From Cliona cf. orientalis (taxonomy: Eukaryota > Porifera > Demospongiae > Clionaida > Clionaidae): 64,000 bases of DNA. Numbering within the stretch: position 1 is the first letter of the stretch; each line of letters begins with the position of its first letter. The translations under genes and the position numbers were made by a program. Positions 33,155 to 42,459 of the stretch are shown here, in pieces. The DNA is taken from NCBI GenBank assembly GCA_963930775.1, contig OZ005702.1, positions 2,418,001-2,482,000 of the forward strand, written 5' to 3'. The notes beneath the pieces were generated by a model that was not told where the DNA came from, did not search any database, and saw only the letters and a list, made by a program, of their open reading frames with translations.

Positions 33155-33533
33155 GTTCAATAGCAATTTTTGTAGAGAGTGAGACTGTTGAAGTTAATTT
33201 CTAAAAAAGATGCACTAATAATATGCGGTCTGTGGGAGGGTGTGACTCGTGGTTGATCATATGAACCAAAATAATGAGCAGGTGGTGTGCATGTGGTACT
33301 TGTGGCTATGATTTTATTTAGTAATAAGTATCTTATGATAATGCTATAACATTGTGATTCATAACTGCCTTAAATTCTCTGCATGTATAATTATTATGGT
33401 TGTCTGCTACCCATTCCTCATACCGGTATTACTATGTTGTAACAAATTGGGGTGCAATAATAAGTCAATAATATTATGTGTAGTCTAACTTAATAAAAAA
33501 GGACGAAAGTATTGTTATAGCTACCATCCAGTT
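33155..33533. other. Spacer between reductase copies 2 and 3
   Basis: An AT-rich spacer of about 380 bp, presumably the promoter of copy 2. No motif or gene is recognised. Confidence 0.4.
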
Positions 33534-34547
33534 TTATTTTACATTACGTGAATCACCACACACTTTTGGGTGATCTGGAGGCTTAATCGTTGACATCTTC
33601 TTCATCTCATCATCCGAGAGCTCAAAGTCAAAAAAGTTTAGATTCTCCTTCATGTGGTCCTGATTCATGCTGCGTGGGTTCACCACTATACCTTGCTGCC
33701 ACTGCCATCGTTGAATAACTTGTGCTGGTGTACATTGATGAGCTTTGGCAATGCTCTGTATTAGTGGTAGCTCTAGAATAGTTCCATTCCATCCTCGTGT
33801 AGCAGGGCCCCAGTCAGGAGCACCTAGGGGGGAGTATCCATTGAAGAGGATATTATGAGTTTTGCAGAATGCTACTAAGTCATCTTCGTGCCAGTATGGC
33901 TGGTATTCAACTTGATTCACTGATGGAATCATGCTGTTCATCATTAAGATGTCCTCTAAGTGTTTTAGTTCGAAATTAGATACGCCAATAGCGAGAGCTT
34001 TTCCGTTGTTGAATAGCTCTTCAAATGCTTTCCAAACTGATTGCCGGCAACCACGCCATGTGGGTAGATCCCTTTTACACGCTGGATCAGTTGAATTCCC
34101 TACTAGTGCAGGTGAATGAATCAACAACAAATCAACATAGTCCATCTGAAGATCACTCAATAAATGTTTCATGGAGTCGAATGTTTCATTATATCCCACC
34201 AGTGGTATCTTTGATGTCATGAAGATGTCCTCACGTTTCATACCACTGGCTTTGATGGCATTTCCTATGCCAATCTGGTCCCCATAGTCGACACAGCCAT
34301 CAACACGACGCCCTCCAAGAACTATCCATTCCTTAATGGCTTTCTCAGCAATAGTATCATTCCAGACCTCACCTGGTTTGTCTGAACCAGGGTGGTGGTT
34401 GTAGAATCCAGTACCAATGCCAGTCACAGGCATCTTAGTGCCTGGCTTTGCAGCATTCATCAAGGTTACACTTGGTGCTTCTGCAGTGAGGCAAGTTGGC
34501 AATAGAGCCAAAGTGCACACTAGAGCAATTTGAAAGAAATTCTTCAT
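33534..34547 (-). CDS. Secretory aldo-keto reductase, array copy 3
   Basis: 337 aa from ATG 34547 (MKNFFQIALVCTLALLPTCL, signal peptide). The tetrad is Asp/Tyr in RRVDGCVDYGDQ, Lys in FMTSKIP and His in LLLIHSPA. Ser replaces the usual Trp right after the catalytic His, and the substrate-side segment (TRGWNGTILELP) differs from its neighbours, so its substrate range may differ. The shared Cys set is present, with an extra Cys in CVDY and others. It ends KVCGDSRNVK. Confidence 0.92.
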   Translation of the reverse strand: MKNFFQIALVCTLALLPTCLTAEAPSVTLMNAAKPGTKMPVTGIGTGFYNHHPGSDKPGEVWNDTIAEKAIKEWIVLGGRRVDGCVDYGDQIGIGNAIKASGMKREDIFMTSKIPLVGYNETFDSMKHLLSDLQMDYVDLLLIHSPALVGNSTDPACKRDLPTWRGCRQSVWKAFEELFNNGKALAIGVSNFELKHLEDILMMNSMIPSVNQVEYQPYWHEDDLVAFCKTHNILFNGYSPLGAPDWGPATRGWNGTILELPLIQSIAKAHQCTPAQVIQRWQWQQGIVVNPRSMNQDHMKENLNFFDFELSDDEMKKMSTIKPPDHPKVCGDSRNVK

Positions 34548-34868
34548 GTTCAGCTAGCTACAATGATAGCCACAGTTGAGTTTGTGTGGTGTTTGTTATG
34601 CTATTTATGGCATTCCTTACTCTCATGATTATTGTATCATTCTTAGATGACGTTGTGAATTTTATCCAGCTAGCTAGCTACACAATAGTATCATCAGTGC
34701 ATGTTATTATCACACTGATTGCATAGCCCTGATGGTTATGAATTCTAGGCTAGGAATAGCCAACCCTTTATTTTACTATGGCAAGAGACCATAAAATTTT
34801 ATTATCTCAACACAAATGTTCCATAATAATAGTAGTTCACATGATACAGTTTATGCTGTATGCTCTCA
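34548..34868. other. Spacer between reductase copies 3 and 4
   Basis: About 320 bp of AT-rich DNA with a tagctagctagct stretch near 34670. No gene is seen. Confidence 0.4.
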
Positions 34869-35873
34869 TTATTTAATACTACGTGGGTCTGGGCAAACTT
34901 TTGGATCAGATGGAGGAGTAATGCTGGAGATTTGCTTCATTTCGTCTTTGGAAAGTTCAAAATCGAAAAAATTCAAATTCTCCTTCATGTGGTCTTGGTT
35001 CATGGAGCGTGGGTTGACCACTATACCTTGCTGCCACTGCCATCGCTGTAGGATCTGAGCTGCTGATCGTTGATGGGTGTTAGCAATACTCTGTATTACC
35101 GGCAAGTCCAGAATTGTTCCATTCCATCCACGTATGATAGGTGCTCCATCAGGACGACCCAGTGGGGCATAGCTATTGAAAAGAATATTGTTTTGTTTGC
35201 AATATTCAACTAACTCATCTTCGTGCCAGTATGGGTGGTACTCTACTTGATTCACTGATGGAACCATGCTCTTCATCATCAAAATGTCCTCTAAGTGATT
35301 CTTTTCGAAGTTGGACACTCCAATGGCTAGTGCTGTGCCGTTCTTAAATATCTCCTCTAGTGCTTTCCAAACAGATTGACGGCAGCTGCGCCATGTTGAT
35401 GGATTTCCCTGGCATGCTGGATCTGTGGTGTTATTTGGTGGATTACCAGGCCAGTGGATCAGCAAAAGGTCAACGTAGTCCAATTGAAGTTCACTCAAGA
35501 TTTTGTTCAACTGAGTGAAAGTTTCGTTGTACCCGATAAACGTGACCTTAGAAGTCATGAAGATATCTTTTCTTGGTATTCCACTCTCTTTGATTGCATT
35601 TCCTACTCCTATCTGGTCTCCGTACTCTATTGCACCATCAATTCGAAGCCCTCCAACAGCAAGCCACGTCTTGATGGCTTTCTCGGATACAGTATCGTTC
35701 CATACCTCTCCTGGACCAACTCCAGGTCGACGATTGTAACCACCAGTGCCAATGCCAGAGACTGGCATCTTAGTGCCCGGCTTTGCAGCATTCATCAGGG
35801 TTACACTTGGTCCAACTGCTGTCATACACAATGGAAGTAGAGTCAAAAAGCACAATATTGCTAGTGGATCCAT
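34869..35873 (-). CDS. Secretory aldo-keto reductase, array copy 4
   Basis: 334 aa from ATG 35873 (MDPLAILCFLTLLPLCMTAV, signal peptide). The tetrad is Asp/Tyr in LRIDGAIEYGDQ, Lys in FMTSKVT and His in LLLIHWPG. The insert carrying the Cys pair has two N-glycosylation sites close by (PNNTTDPAC). Cofactor motif: NPRSMNQDHMKENL. It ends KVCPDPRSIK. Intact, intronless and in line with the rest of the array. Confidence 0.92.
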   Translation of the reverse strand: MDPLAILCFLTLLPLCMTAVGPSVTLMNAAKPGTKMPVSGIGTGGYNRRPGVGPGEVWNDTVSEKAIKTWLAVGGLRIDGAIEYGDQIGVGNAIKESGIPRKDIFMTSKVTFIGYNETFTQLNKILSELQLDYVDLLLIHWPGNPPNNTTDPACQGNPSTWRSCRQSVWKALEEIFKNGTALAIGVSNFEKNHLEDILMMKSMVPSVNQVEYHPYWHEDELVEYCKQNNILFNSYAPLGRPDGAPIIRGWNGTILDLPVIQSIANTHQRSAAQILQRWQWQQGIVVNPRSMNQDHMKENLNFFDFELSKDEMKQISSITPPSDPKVCPDPRSIK

Positions 35874-36220
35874 AGCCTTGGTTATAGTGAACGGTTGGGT
35901 TTAGCTACAATTATTATGAAATTCATTCTTATCATGTGACCTGTGTGGTAGCCATAGCCTGTGCATTCTTGTGAATAGAGACATGAATCTATGCTGAGGT
36001 AATTAATTTTAGTAGCCTAGTCCTAGATCCATTCCCAGTTTTTTCGTGCTGAATATTAATACTCTTATAATCACATTGATTGATTTACCTTGTGTAACTT
36101 ATTAGCTACATGTACTATAATTCCCAAATTGCACTCCAATTTAAACTGTACGTATAACTACAGACCACATGCAATTTCTATTATTAATGAAGTGGAACTC
36201 AACTACTAACAAAACATAAT
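35874..36220. other. Spacer between reductase copies 4 and 5
   Basis: About 350 bp of AT-rich spacer. No gene or repeat is recognised. Confidence 0.4.
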
Positions 36221-37207
36221 TTATGGAATACTATGTGGGTCAGGGCACACTTTAGGATTAGATGGTGGCTTAATGCTGGAGATTTGCTTCATATCATCAT
36301 CTGAGAGCTCAAAATCGAAGAAGTTCAGGTTCTCCTTCATGTGGTCCTGGTTCATGGTGCGTGGGTTTACCACTATACCTTGCTGCCACTGCCATCGCTG
36401 AATGACTTGGCCTGCTGAGCGTTGGTGAGCTTTGGCAATGCTCTGTATCACAGGGAGTGCTAGAATAGTTCCATTCCAGTTATGAGTCGAAGGTGCCCAG
36501 TCTGGACATCCTAACGTTGAGTAGCTGTTGAATGTGATGTTTTGTGATTTGCAATAACTCAGCAAGTCATCTTCATGCCAGTATGGGTGGTACTCAACTT
36601 GGTTAACAGAAGGAGCCATGCTTTTCAGCATGAGTAGATCTTCAAGGTGATTTTTTTCAAAATTTGACACACCAATGGCCTTTGCCTTTCCGTCTTTGAA
36701 TAGCTGCTCCAGTGCTCTCCACACTGATTGTCGGCAGCTGCGCCATGTTGTTGGGTTGCCTTGACAAGCTGGATCGCTGCTTGAGGATGGGGTACCAGGC
36801 CAGTGGATCAGTAGCAGATCAACATAATCCATTTGAAGGTCACTTAAAACTGTGTCCATCTGTGACATCGTTTCATTGTAACCCTCTAGTGAGATCTTAG
36901 ACGTCATAAAGATTTCACTTCTTGGAATTCCACTAGACTTGATAGCTTTTCCCACTCCAACCTGATCTCCGTAGCCCAAGGAACCATCGATGCGACGACC
37001 TCCTAGTGCAAGCCACTGTCCTACTGCCTTTTCTGCTATGTCATCATTCCAAACCTCTCCTGGCTCACCATATCCCCAGGTTCCAATTCCAGCAACTGGC
37101 ATTTTAGTGCCCTGCTTTGCTCCATTCTGTAGAGTTACGCTTGGAGCATCTGACAGGACAGCAGATGGGAGTAGTACCATGAGAAGGTAAAGAGTCAATC
37201 TAGCCAT
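36221..37207 (-). CDS. Secretory aldo-keto reductase, array copy 5
   Basis: 328 aa from ATG 37207 (MARLTLYLLMVLLPSAVL, signal peptide). It is the shortest member and has lost part of the loop after GIGTWGY (GEPGEVWNDD directly). The tetrad is Asp/Tyr in RRIDGSLGYGDQ, Lys in FMTSKIS and His in LLLIHWPG. The C-terminal third is nearly identical to copies 2 and 6. Confidence 0.92.
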   Translation of the reverse strand: MARLTLYLLMVLLPSAVLSDAPSVTLQNGAKQGTKMPVAGIGTWGYGEPGEVWNDDIAEKAVGQWLALGGRRIDGSLGYGDQVGVGKAIKSSGIPRSEIFMTSKISLEGYNETMSQMDTVLSDLQMDYVDLLLIHWPGTPSSSSDPACQGNPTTWRSCRQSVWRALEQLFKDGKAKAIGVSNFEKNHLEDLLMLKSMAPSVNQVEYHPYWHEDDLLSYCKSQNITFNSYSTLGCPDWAPSTHNWNGTILALPVIQSIAKAHQRSAGQVIQRWQWQQGIVVNPRTMNQDHMKENLNFFDFELSDDDMKQISSIKPPSNPKVCPDPHSIP

Positions 37208-37494
37208 CTTTGTTGATTTGGCTGTTATGGCTTTGTAAATTTAGTGCTGTGTTGTCACTGACTCAGCTATGGATAATTATCTGTGAATATTGTCAACGAG
37301 TGTACATGATTTGAGTTAGCAGAATTTGACATCTGCTGCATGAATTAAATTAATATGGAGGATTCACATCAAACGAGTACAACAGAATAATAGCTAGCTA
37401 CTTGAAAATAGAATAACTATTACACAGCAGCTCATAAATCTCAGCTATAGCTACAACACGACATTATATGTACTATGTTAATGTCAACAGTGAA
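37208..37494. other. Spacer between reductase copies 5 and 6
   Basis: About 290 bp, AT-rich; nothing recognised. Confidence 0.4.
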
Positions 37495-38493
37495 TTATTT
37501 TATGTTGCGTGGGTCTGGGCACACCTTAGGATCATCTGGGGGTTTGATGCTTGACATCTGCTTCATTTCATCGTCGGTAAGTTCAAAGTCAAAGAAGTTT
37601 AGATTTTCCTTCATGTGATCCTGGTTCATGGTGCGTGGGTTCACCACTATGCCTTGCTGCCACTGCCATCGCTGAATGACTTGGCCTGCTGAGCGTTGGT
37701 GAGCTTTGGCAATGCTCTGTATCACAGGGAGCACTAGAATTGTTCCATTCCAGTGGTGTACGGTTGGAGCCCAGTCTGGGCAACCCATTGGAGAATAGCT
37801 ATTGAAAATGATGTTTTTTGATTTGCAATACTTCACTAAATCATCCTCATGGAAGTATGGGTGGTGTTCAACCTGATTCACCGAAGGAATCATGCTGTTC
37901 ATCATTATTATGTCCTCTAAGTGAGTCTGTTCAAAATTGGACACGCCTATTGCTAGAGCTTTTCCATCGTTGAAGAGAGTCTCCACAGCCTTCCACACAG
38001 ACTGGCGACAGTTTCTCCACGAAGTCAAATTAGGCTGGCAAGCAGGATCAGTACTTGATTGCCTAACACCGGGAAAATGGATCAAGAGAAGGTCAACATA
38101 GTCCATTTGGAGGTCACTCAGAATCTCAGTCATTTCCGTGAATGTCTCATTGTATCCTACGAGTGAGACTTTTGACGTCATGAAGATCTCTTTGCGTGGA
38201 ATCCCACTTGCTTTGATGGCATTTCCCACACCAACTTGGTCTTCATACCCCAAGGAGCCATCGATGCGACGACCACCAAGAGCCAGCCATTCTTTCACAG
38301 CCTTCTCTGCAACCGTGTCATTCCATACCTCACCAGGTCTACCTGTTCCTGGTTCATGAACGTATCCCCACGTACCAAGACCAGTGACCGGCATCTTGAC
38401 TCCTGGCTTTGCACCGTTCATCAAGGTTACACTTGGAGCCTCTGCAGTCAGGCAGACTGGGAGTAGAGCTAAAATGATTAAGAATCTCTCCAT
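37495..38493 (-). CDS. Secretory aldo-keto reductase, array copy 6
   Basis: 332 aa from ATG 38493 (MERFLIILALLPVCLTAE, signal peptide). The tetrad is Asp/Tyr in RRIDGSLGYEDQ, Lys in FMTSKVS and His in LLLIHFPG (Phe after the His). Motif HHPYFHEDDLVKYC replaces the YHPYWHEDDL of the others, so two aromatic positions by the active-site loop are changed. The C-terminal third is shared almost exactly with copies 2 and 5. Confidence 0.92.
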   Translation of the reverse strand: MERFLIILALLPVCLTAEAPSVTLMNGAKPGVKMPVTGLGTWGYVHEPGTGRPGEVWNDTVAEKAVKEWLALGGRRIDGSLGYEDQVGVGNAIKASGIPRKEIFMTSKVSLVGYNETFTEMTEILSDLQMDYVDLLLIHFPGVRQSSTDPACQPNLTSWRNCRQSVWKAVETLFNDGKALAIGVSNFEQTHLEDIIMMNSMIPSVNQVEHHPYFHEDDLVKYCKSKNIIFNSYSPMGCPDWAPTVHHWNGTILVLPVIQSIAKAHQRSAGQVIQRWQWQQGIVVNPRTMNQDHMKENLNFFDFELTDDEMKQMSSIKPPDDPKVCPDPRNIK

Positions 38494-38652
38494 ACTTCAG
38501 AACAATTCCTAGAACAGGTTAACCGTGCTCACATGTACTGAGATTTGCAAGCTCCAGGGGGTGTGACTCTTTTTAATTGATGCATAATATATTCAATAAT
38601 TGTCACAATAATATTAATCATGATGTATGTACAGTCAGCACAATGTATACTC

Positions 38653-39702
38653 TTAAGGATATTGGTGAGGGTCTGGACAGACCTTTGGTTTGGGTGGTGG
38701 TACTATGCTTGAAATCTGTTTCATTTCATCATCACTGAGCATAAAGTTGAAATAGTTGAGATTCTCCTTCATGTGGTTGGGATTTACAGTGCGGGGGTTG
38801 GTCACCACTCCCTGCTGCCACTCCCAGCGTAGCACCACTTGTGCTGGGCTATGATTGTGCTTCTTTGCAATACTTGTGACTGTAGGCTCTTCTAGAAGGG
38901 TATGCGTCCAGTTATGGGATGTGGGAGCCCAATCTGGACATCCGAGTGGAGAGTAACCATTGTATGTGATGTTATATGTTTTGCAAAAGGCAAGAAGGTC
39001 GTCTTCGTGCCAGTATGGATGAAACTCCACCTGGTTCAGAGCTGGGAGGGTGGAGTTCATAGCAATGATATCCTCCAGGTGATTCTTCTCAAAGTTAGAC
39101 ACTCCAATTGCCTTGGCCTTTCCACTCTTGAATATTTCCTCCATTGCTCTCCAAGTGGATTGTCGACAGGCTCTCCAAGTTGTTGGTTTTCCCTGGCAAG
39201 CAGGATCTGTGGAATTTCCTGGTGGTCCTGGCCAATGAATGAGAAGTAAATCCACATAGTCAGTTTGCAGTGAGTCCAAGATTGGTTGCACTTGTACTAG
39301 TGTATCGTTGTAGCCGAGAGCTCCTCCGGGCATGTTCGCGAACGGTCCTTCACTTCCTACCTTGGACACCACGAAGATTTCTTCGCGTGGAACTGAGCTT
39401 GCTTTTATCGCTCTACCCACACCAGGCTCGTTACGATAATTTAGAGATGCATCAATGCGTCTACCTCCCATGTTCAGCCATTGCCCGACGGCTTTTTCGG
39501 CCACGTCTTCCGTCCATATTTCCCCAGGCCCAGTACGAGGTTCGAACTCGTACCCACCCGTGCCTATTCCGATGACTGGTATCTTTGTGCCTGGAGCTGC
39601 AGAATTCATCAAAGTCACAGTGGGTACTTCGACTGCCTTGCAGTCGTTGATAATTAATATTGTAAAAGCCAGTACTAGATGCGCAACGATGGATAACGCC
39701 AT
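38653..39702 (-). CDS. Secretory aldo-keto reductase, array copy 7
   Basis: 349 aa from ATG 39702 (MALSIVAHLVLAFTILIIND, signal peptide). The longer open frame upstream runs into promoter sequence. It forms a pair with copy 8. Both have Asp/Tyr in RRIDASL(N/S)YRNEPGVG, Lys in FVVSKVGS, an extra Gly-rich insert before LGYNDTL, and His in LLLIHWPG. Cofactor segment: NPRTVNPNHMKENL. The insert in this copy is longer (SEGPFANMPGG). An NRF1-like site lies 38 bp upstream of the ATG. Confidence 0.92.
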   Translation of the reverse strand: MALSIVAHLVLAFTILIINDCKAVEVPTVTLMNSAAPGTKIPVIGIGTGGYEFEPRTGPGEIWTEDVAEKAVGQWLNMGGRRIDASLNYRNEPGVGRAIKASSVPREEIFVVSKVGSEGPFANMPGGALGYNDTLVQVQPILDSLQTDYVDLLLIHWPGPPGNSTDPACQGKPTTWRACRQSTWRAMEEIFKSGKAKAIGVSNFEKNHLEDIIAMNSTLPALNQVEFHPYWHEDDLLAFCKTYNITYNGYSPLGCPDWAPTSHNWTHTLLEEPTVTSIAKKHNHSPAQVVLRWEWQQGVVTNPRTVNPNHMKENLNYFNFMLSDDEMKQISSIVPPPKPKVCPDPHQYP

Positions 39703-40210
39703 TTTTCTCCCTCTCACCGAGTCGCACAACGTAACTGTTCGCGCATGCGCATTACATTGTTCGCAGTGTGGCTTCAAGTTTGGACAGAGATTATTATGAT
39801 ACCATGCACATGCACCACTATAGATGATCATGAGCTCAAGCAAATAACATCTACACCGAACAGCAAGAAGCTTAGATATTAGATATGATCAAGGTAATAT
39901 CATTCAAAGTACTAGTGCCTCAATTGATCAAGTTGCTGAATAATATTAAATAATTATTATAACAATGTTCCTCCAGCATGCCAGTTTGTTGACACATATC
40001 TAGTAGGAAACTTTGAAATTTACTGTTTGACAGCCACCCCTCAGTGCCTCACAGCTCAGATACTCGCATGCAAGGAAGTATTTTAGAGATCACATGACAA
40101 TCACATAATGACTAGTTAGCCAACTACACTATAGTTACATAACTCAATAAGGCTTAGAATGATAATCATAAGTACAGTCAGCACAATTTATGCAACATTG
40201 TGCATACTGC
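39703..40210. other. Spacer between reductase copies 7 and 8, with an NRF1-like site
   Basis: About 500 bp. Besides the CGCGCATGCGCA site at 39740-39751, I see only AT-rich sequence and no gene. Confidence 0.45.
39740..39751. promoter_or_regulatory. NRF1-like palindromic site upstream of reductase copy 7
   Basis: CGCGCATGCGCA fits the NRF1 consensus YGCGCAYGCGCR exactly and lies 38 bp upstream of the copy 7 start codon. A similar site lies at the matching place before copy 8. The same 12-mer also occurs in repeats in this window, so a role is inferred from the shared position only. Confidence 0.45.
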
Positions 40211-41245
40211 TTAAATAAACTTATGAGGGTCTGGACAGACCTTTGGATTGGATGGTGGTGTTATGCTCGAAATCTGTTTCATTTCATCATCACTGAGCAC
40301 AAAATCGAAATAGTTGAGATTCTCCTTCATGTGGTCGGGATTTACAGTGCGGGGGTTGGTCACCACTCCCTGCTGCCACTCCCAGCACAGCACCACTTGC
40401 ACTGGGCTACGATTATGTGTCTTTGCAATACTTGTGACTGTAGGTTCTTCTAACAGGGTATGAGTCCAGTTATGGGATGGTGGAGCCCAATCTGGGCATC
40501 CGAGTGGAGAATAACCATTGTATGTGATGTTGTATGTTTTACAAAAGTTAAGAAGGTTGTTCTCGTGCCAGTATGGATGAAACTCCACCTGGTTCAGAGC
40601 TGGGAGGGTGGAGTTCATAGCAATGATATCCTCCAGATGATTCTGTTCAAAGTTAGACACTCCAATTGCCTTGGCCTTTCCACTCTTGAAGATTTCCTCC
40701 ATTGCTCTCCAAGTAGATTGTCGACAGGCTCTCCAAGTTGTTGGTTTTCCCTGGCAAGCAGGATCTGTGGAATTTCCTGGTGGTCCTGGCCAGTGAATGA
40801 GAAGCAAATCCACATAGTCAGTTTGCAGTGAGTCCAGGATTGGTTGCACTTGTACTAGTGTATCGTTATAGCCGAGTGCTCCTCCGGATACTAGACCTCC
40901 ACTTCCTACCTTGGATACCACGAAGATTTCTTCGCGTGGAACAGTGCTAGCTTTTATCGCTCTGCCCACGCCAGGCTCGTTGCGATAGCTTAGAGATGCA
41001 TCGATGCGTCTTCCGCCCATGTTGAGCCATTGTCCGACGGCCTTTTCGGCCACGTCTTCCGTCCATATTTCCCCAGGTTCAGTACGAGGTTCGTACACAT
41101 AGGCACCCGTGCCTAGTCCGATGACTGGCACCTTTGTACCTGGTGCTGCAGCATTCATCAGAGTCACAGTGGGTACTTCGACTGTGTCATAAGCGTTAAT
41201 AATAGTGAGAGCCAACACTAGATGCGCAACAACGGACAACGCCAT
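40211..41245 (-). CDS. Secretory aldo-keto reductase, array copy 8
   Basis: 344 aa from ATG 41245 (MALSVVAHLVLALTIINAYD, signal peptide). It is the close paralogue of copy 7 and the first gene of the array in the direction of transcription. The tetrad is Asp/Tyr in RRIDASLSYRNE, Lys in FVVSKVGS and His in LLLIHWPG. WHENNLLNFCKTYN replaces the WHEDDLLAFCKTYN of copy 7. In the loop near the C-terminus it has an extra Cys (QVVLCWEWQQ) where the others have Arg. It ends KVCPDPHKFI. Confidence 0.92.
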   Translation of the reverse strand: MALSVVAHLVLALTIINAYDTVEVPTVTLMNAAAPGTKVPVIGLGTGAYVYEPRTEPGEIWTEDVAEKAVGQWLNMGGRRIDASLSYRNEPGVGRAIKASTVPREEIFVVSKVGSGGLVSGGALGYNDTLVQVQPILDSLQTDYVDLLLIHWPGPPGNSTDPACQGKPTTWRACRQSTWRAMEEIFKSGKAKAIGVSNFEQNHLEDIIAMNSTLPALNQVEFHPYWHENNLLNFCKTYNITYNGYSPLGCPDWAPPSHNWTHTLLEEPTVTSIAKTHNRSPVQVVLCWEWQQGVVTNPRTVNPDHMKENLNYFDFVLSDDEMKQISSITPPSNPKVCPDPHKFI

Positions 41246-41311
41246 TTTCTTCCCTGCTGTACATACAATCTAGCATATCCCATTGACGAAGGACGTGGGC
41301 GTGGTTACATT

Positions 41312-41323
41312 GGCGCATGCGCA
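41312..41323. promoter_or_regulatory. NRF1-like site upstream of reductase copy 8
   Basis: GGCGCATGCGCA, one mismatch from the NRF1 consensus, lies 67 bp upstream of the copy 8 start. It is the counterpart of 39740-39751. Confidence 0.35.
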
Positions 41324-41447
41324 TTAGGTCGTATGGGTGAACTGGCTTCGAGTTTGGAAATCTGAGGATATTATGAATAAACTTTATTAGCACCCCACTC
41401 AGTTATGGAATATTTACCTTTGGGGGAAAATGGAACAACACCATGTC

Positions 41448-41745
41448 TTATCTTCTTGGTCAATCTGCTTTTTCTGTCTTCTGGGTCCATTTTTCAGGGC
41501 TGAGTACAGTGGTGTAGCTCAGAGCCATTGAAATCTAGTCACCCAAAAATGACCAAATTTCTACCTCTTCCACTTTGAATAATGCAGAGAATGCTGAAGA
41601 AGCTCCTATTTCCAACACATACGATACGGATAGCTACATCAGACAAGCACAGCACTGCTAAAAATCAACCTTCAGTTAGTGAGCTAAGAGAACCACTTGG
41701 AATCTGGAACGGCGGATATTTATGATATTGGTTCATCATTCATGG
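41448..41745 (+). pseudogene. Decayed 3'-end remnant of a beta-helix/multipass membrane gene
   Basis: The segment aligns with the 3' part of the gene at 42460-46494. gggctgagtacagt with gtagctcaga and ctagtcac matches the ggtcagagtacagc, gcggctcaag, ctagtcac region (about 46060-46105). aatgcagagaatgctgaaga and gtgagctaagagaaccactt match about 46300-46420, including the REPLLE tail codons. The last membrane helix between these blocks is missing, and frames are lost. It is a fifth family member, reduced to a stub between the reductase array and copy 2. Confidence 0.75.
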
Positions 41746-42459
41746 CTTCTCAAATATCCCACTAACTACAAAAATATGTAATACAAAAATTAATTTCTCC
41801 ATAGTTAGTAGTTAGTCTATTTCTTGATTACATTAATTTTTCTAATTTAATTATTGTGGCCCTGTACTATTGTCTTTAATATTTCTATTCTAATAAGCAT
41901 AAATTTTATGCTATATCTTGCATGGATGTACGTATAATAATAGTATAGCTATACAGCAATGATTCACTGCAACTGCATGGTCCAGGATTGCTAAAATTAA
42001 TACAGTTGACTAAGCATGTACCGATATGTCTCACTGATGAGCAAAATTGTAATTTTTCTATCGACTTCACATCTTAGGTATCCAAGAATTGATCACTATT
42101 ATATTATAGACCCTAATAAGCTACACAACTCATAGACTAAGTATTAAACATGATTACAACACCCGGAACTAATTTCAAAATATCGAGGAAGAAGTAGTGA
42201 TGACTGCAGCTCAATGCTTTTCCATAATATTATATGGTGCAACTTTTTGCATGGATATTTAATATGAACACTGTTACAGTAGAGTTGTTACCACAAAATG
42301 GGTGATATGCAATGAATATCATTTACAAACATCAAATTAGTATTTCTGCCATGCCATGGTAAGGGTTGTAGCAGTGTATGTTCAGGCTATGAATATTGGC
42401 ATAATTAGCAGGACGCGCCTACACCGACACGGTATTGTAAAGATCTAGGTCAAGTAAAA
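41746..42459. other. Spacer upstream of membrane-protein copy 2
   Basis: About 700 bp of AT-rich DNA, presumably the promoter of copy 2. No gene or repeat is recognised. Confidence 0.4.

Noticed and set aside
38653-39843. A 396-residue form of reductase copy 7
   Set aside because: The extra 47 residues begin upstream in the promoter region, across the NRF1-like site. The ATG at 39702 aligns with copy 8 and gives the signal peptide.
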